Positions 34,443-34,945 of a DNA stretch of 34,945 nucleotides are shown in pieces. Within the stretch, counting starts at the first letter, position 1. Each line of letters starts with the position of its first letter. The notes under the pieces were generated by a model. The model searched no databases, was not told the DNA's origin, and was given only the letters and a program-made list of their open reading frames with translations. Both the position numbers and the translations under genes were made by a program. Source of the stretch: Armatimonadaceae bacterium (GTDB taxonomy: Bacteria; Armatimonadota; Armatimonadia; Armatimonadales; Armatimonadaceae); contig JAUJOK010000003.1 in assembly GCA_030447685.1 (NCBI GenBank), positions 100,448 to 135,392 on the forward strand, written 5' to 3'.

Positions 34443-34919
34443 TTATGGCTGCGCCGCAGTGGCAGTAGCTCCGGAACCCAGTTTCGCGACTTGCGTCGAG
34501 TTCGCCACCGGCACCATCAGCTTTTGGCCGGGCACCAGACGCACGTTCGAGGGCAGATTGTTTGCCTGCGCCAGCGCATCCACCCGGTCGAGGATATAGG
34601 CGCGCGGGCTGCCGTGGCGCTGCGCCAGTGACCAGAGCGTGTCGCCCGGCTGAACCGTCATCACCGTCATAACCGGCGCGGCAGAAGAAACCGGCGCGCC
34701 TCCCAGCACGCGCCATCCTATGGCAAGCAACATCCCCAGCAGAATCGTTACGGCCAGCGCAGTTGTCACCTGCTGCCCGTGAACCCTGGCCAGAGGCACT
34801 GCCCGCCGCGCCGCCGTATTGGCCGGAACTGCCGACACAGCGGTTCGCGTTCGCGGCTGCCGTCGGCGGCGTATCGTATTCGCAGGAAGCGTCCCCGCCG
34901 CCACGGCGAATCGCGACAC
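34443..34919 (-). CDS. Membrane-anchored LysM-domain protein (start uncertain)
   Basis: At least 158 aa. A basic cytoplasmic N-terminus (RRRRQPRTRT) precedes one membrane helix at about 52-72 (VTTALAVTILLGMLLAIGW). One LysM module follows at about 86-136 (VQPGDTLWSLAQRHG; LPSNVRLVPGQKLMVP), which binds peptidoglycan or other N-acetylglucosamine polymers outside the membrane. No enzymatic domain is attached. The nearest start is GTG at 34919, but the frame stays open through a GCC-triplet run to the window edge, so the real start may lie further upstream. Confidence 0.85.
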   Translation of the reverse strand: MSRFAVAAGTLPANTIRRRRQPRTRTAVSAVPANTAARRAVPLARVHGQQVTTALAVTILLGMLLAIGWRVLGGAPVSSAAPVMTVMTVQPGDTLWSLAQRHGSPRAYILDRVDALAQANNLPSNVRLVPGQKLMVPVANSTQVAKLGSGATATAAQP

Positions 34920-34925
34920 GGAAGC

Positions 34926-34945
34926 GCCGCCGCCGCCGCCGCCGC
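34926..34945. repeat. GCC triplet repeat at window edge
   Basis: The last bases are a run of gcc triplets. It lies in or just before the LysM gene and is cut by the window end, so its true length is unknown. Confidence 0.6.

Overview
The window is G+C-rich, except for one stretch near its right end. It carries housekeeping, envelope and accessory genes. A heptose-7-phosphate kinase-like gene beside UDP-glucose dehydrogenase and glmS, a LysM protein, a copper-amine-oxidase-type stalk domain protein and a bacterial tubulin-like GTPase suggest a diderm or diderm-derived lineage of the Armatimonadota/Chloroflexota type. No rRNA or other marker settles this, so the taxonomy is a weak inference.

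Layout. (1) 1-9145: a membrane-protein and tubulin-like cluster. A secreted/three-helix protein (A) and a two-helix, coiled-coil protein (B) are tandemly duplicated with a repeat offset of 1816 bp. Two more B paralogues follow (C, D), then a large tubulin-like protein with a GGTGSG signature and a C-terminal SHOCT domain. This is the least explained and most interesting part. (2) 9149-13250: a palindromic element, a stalk-domain protein and two paralogous secreted transglutaminase-like proteins. (3) 13272-17613, minus strand: glmS, rfaE1-like kinase and ugd, making activated sugars for the envelope. (4) 17789-24546: MFS transporter, radical SAM protein, serS, two Gfo/Idh/MocA oxidoreductases and a LigB-type dioxygenase, with structured intergenic elements and several readable promoters. 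(5) 24598-25310: a Phd/RelE-type toxin-antitoxin operon with a palindromic operator. (6) 25387-28954: a nucleotidyltransferase/phosphohexomutase fusion and a divergent prs. (7) 29090-32249: a lower-G+C island of three tandem paralogous HEAT-like membrane proteins, the middle one split by an IS5-family element. (8) 32242-34371: two Opp/Dpp-type ABC ATPases separated by a long palindrome, then a terminator and a LysM protein running towards the window edge.

Quality caution. Many genes, including the essential prs, are broken by single-base indels, several in C or G runs. Repairing one base usually restores a family-length protein (C 330 aa, tubulin-like 1148 aa, prs 317 aa, second transglutaminase 516 aa). 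I read most of these as assembly errors rather than gene decay, so coordinates for such genes span the whole repaired reading frame. The IS insertion and the truncation of the first B copy look real.
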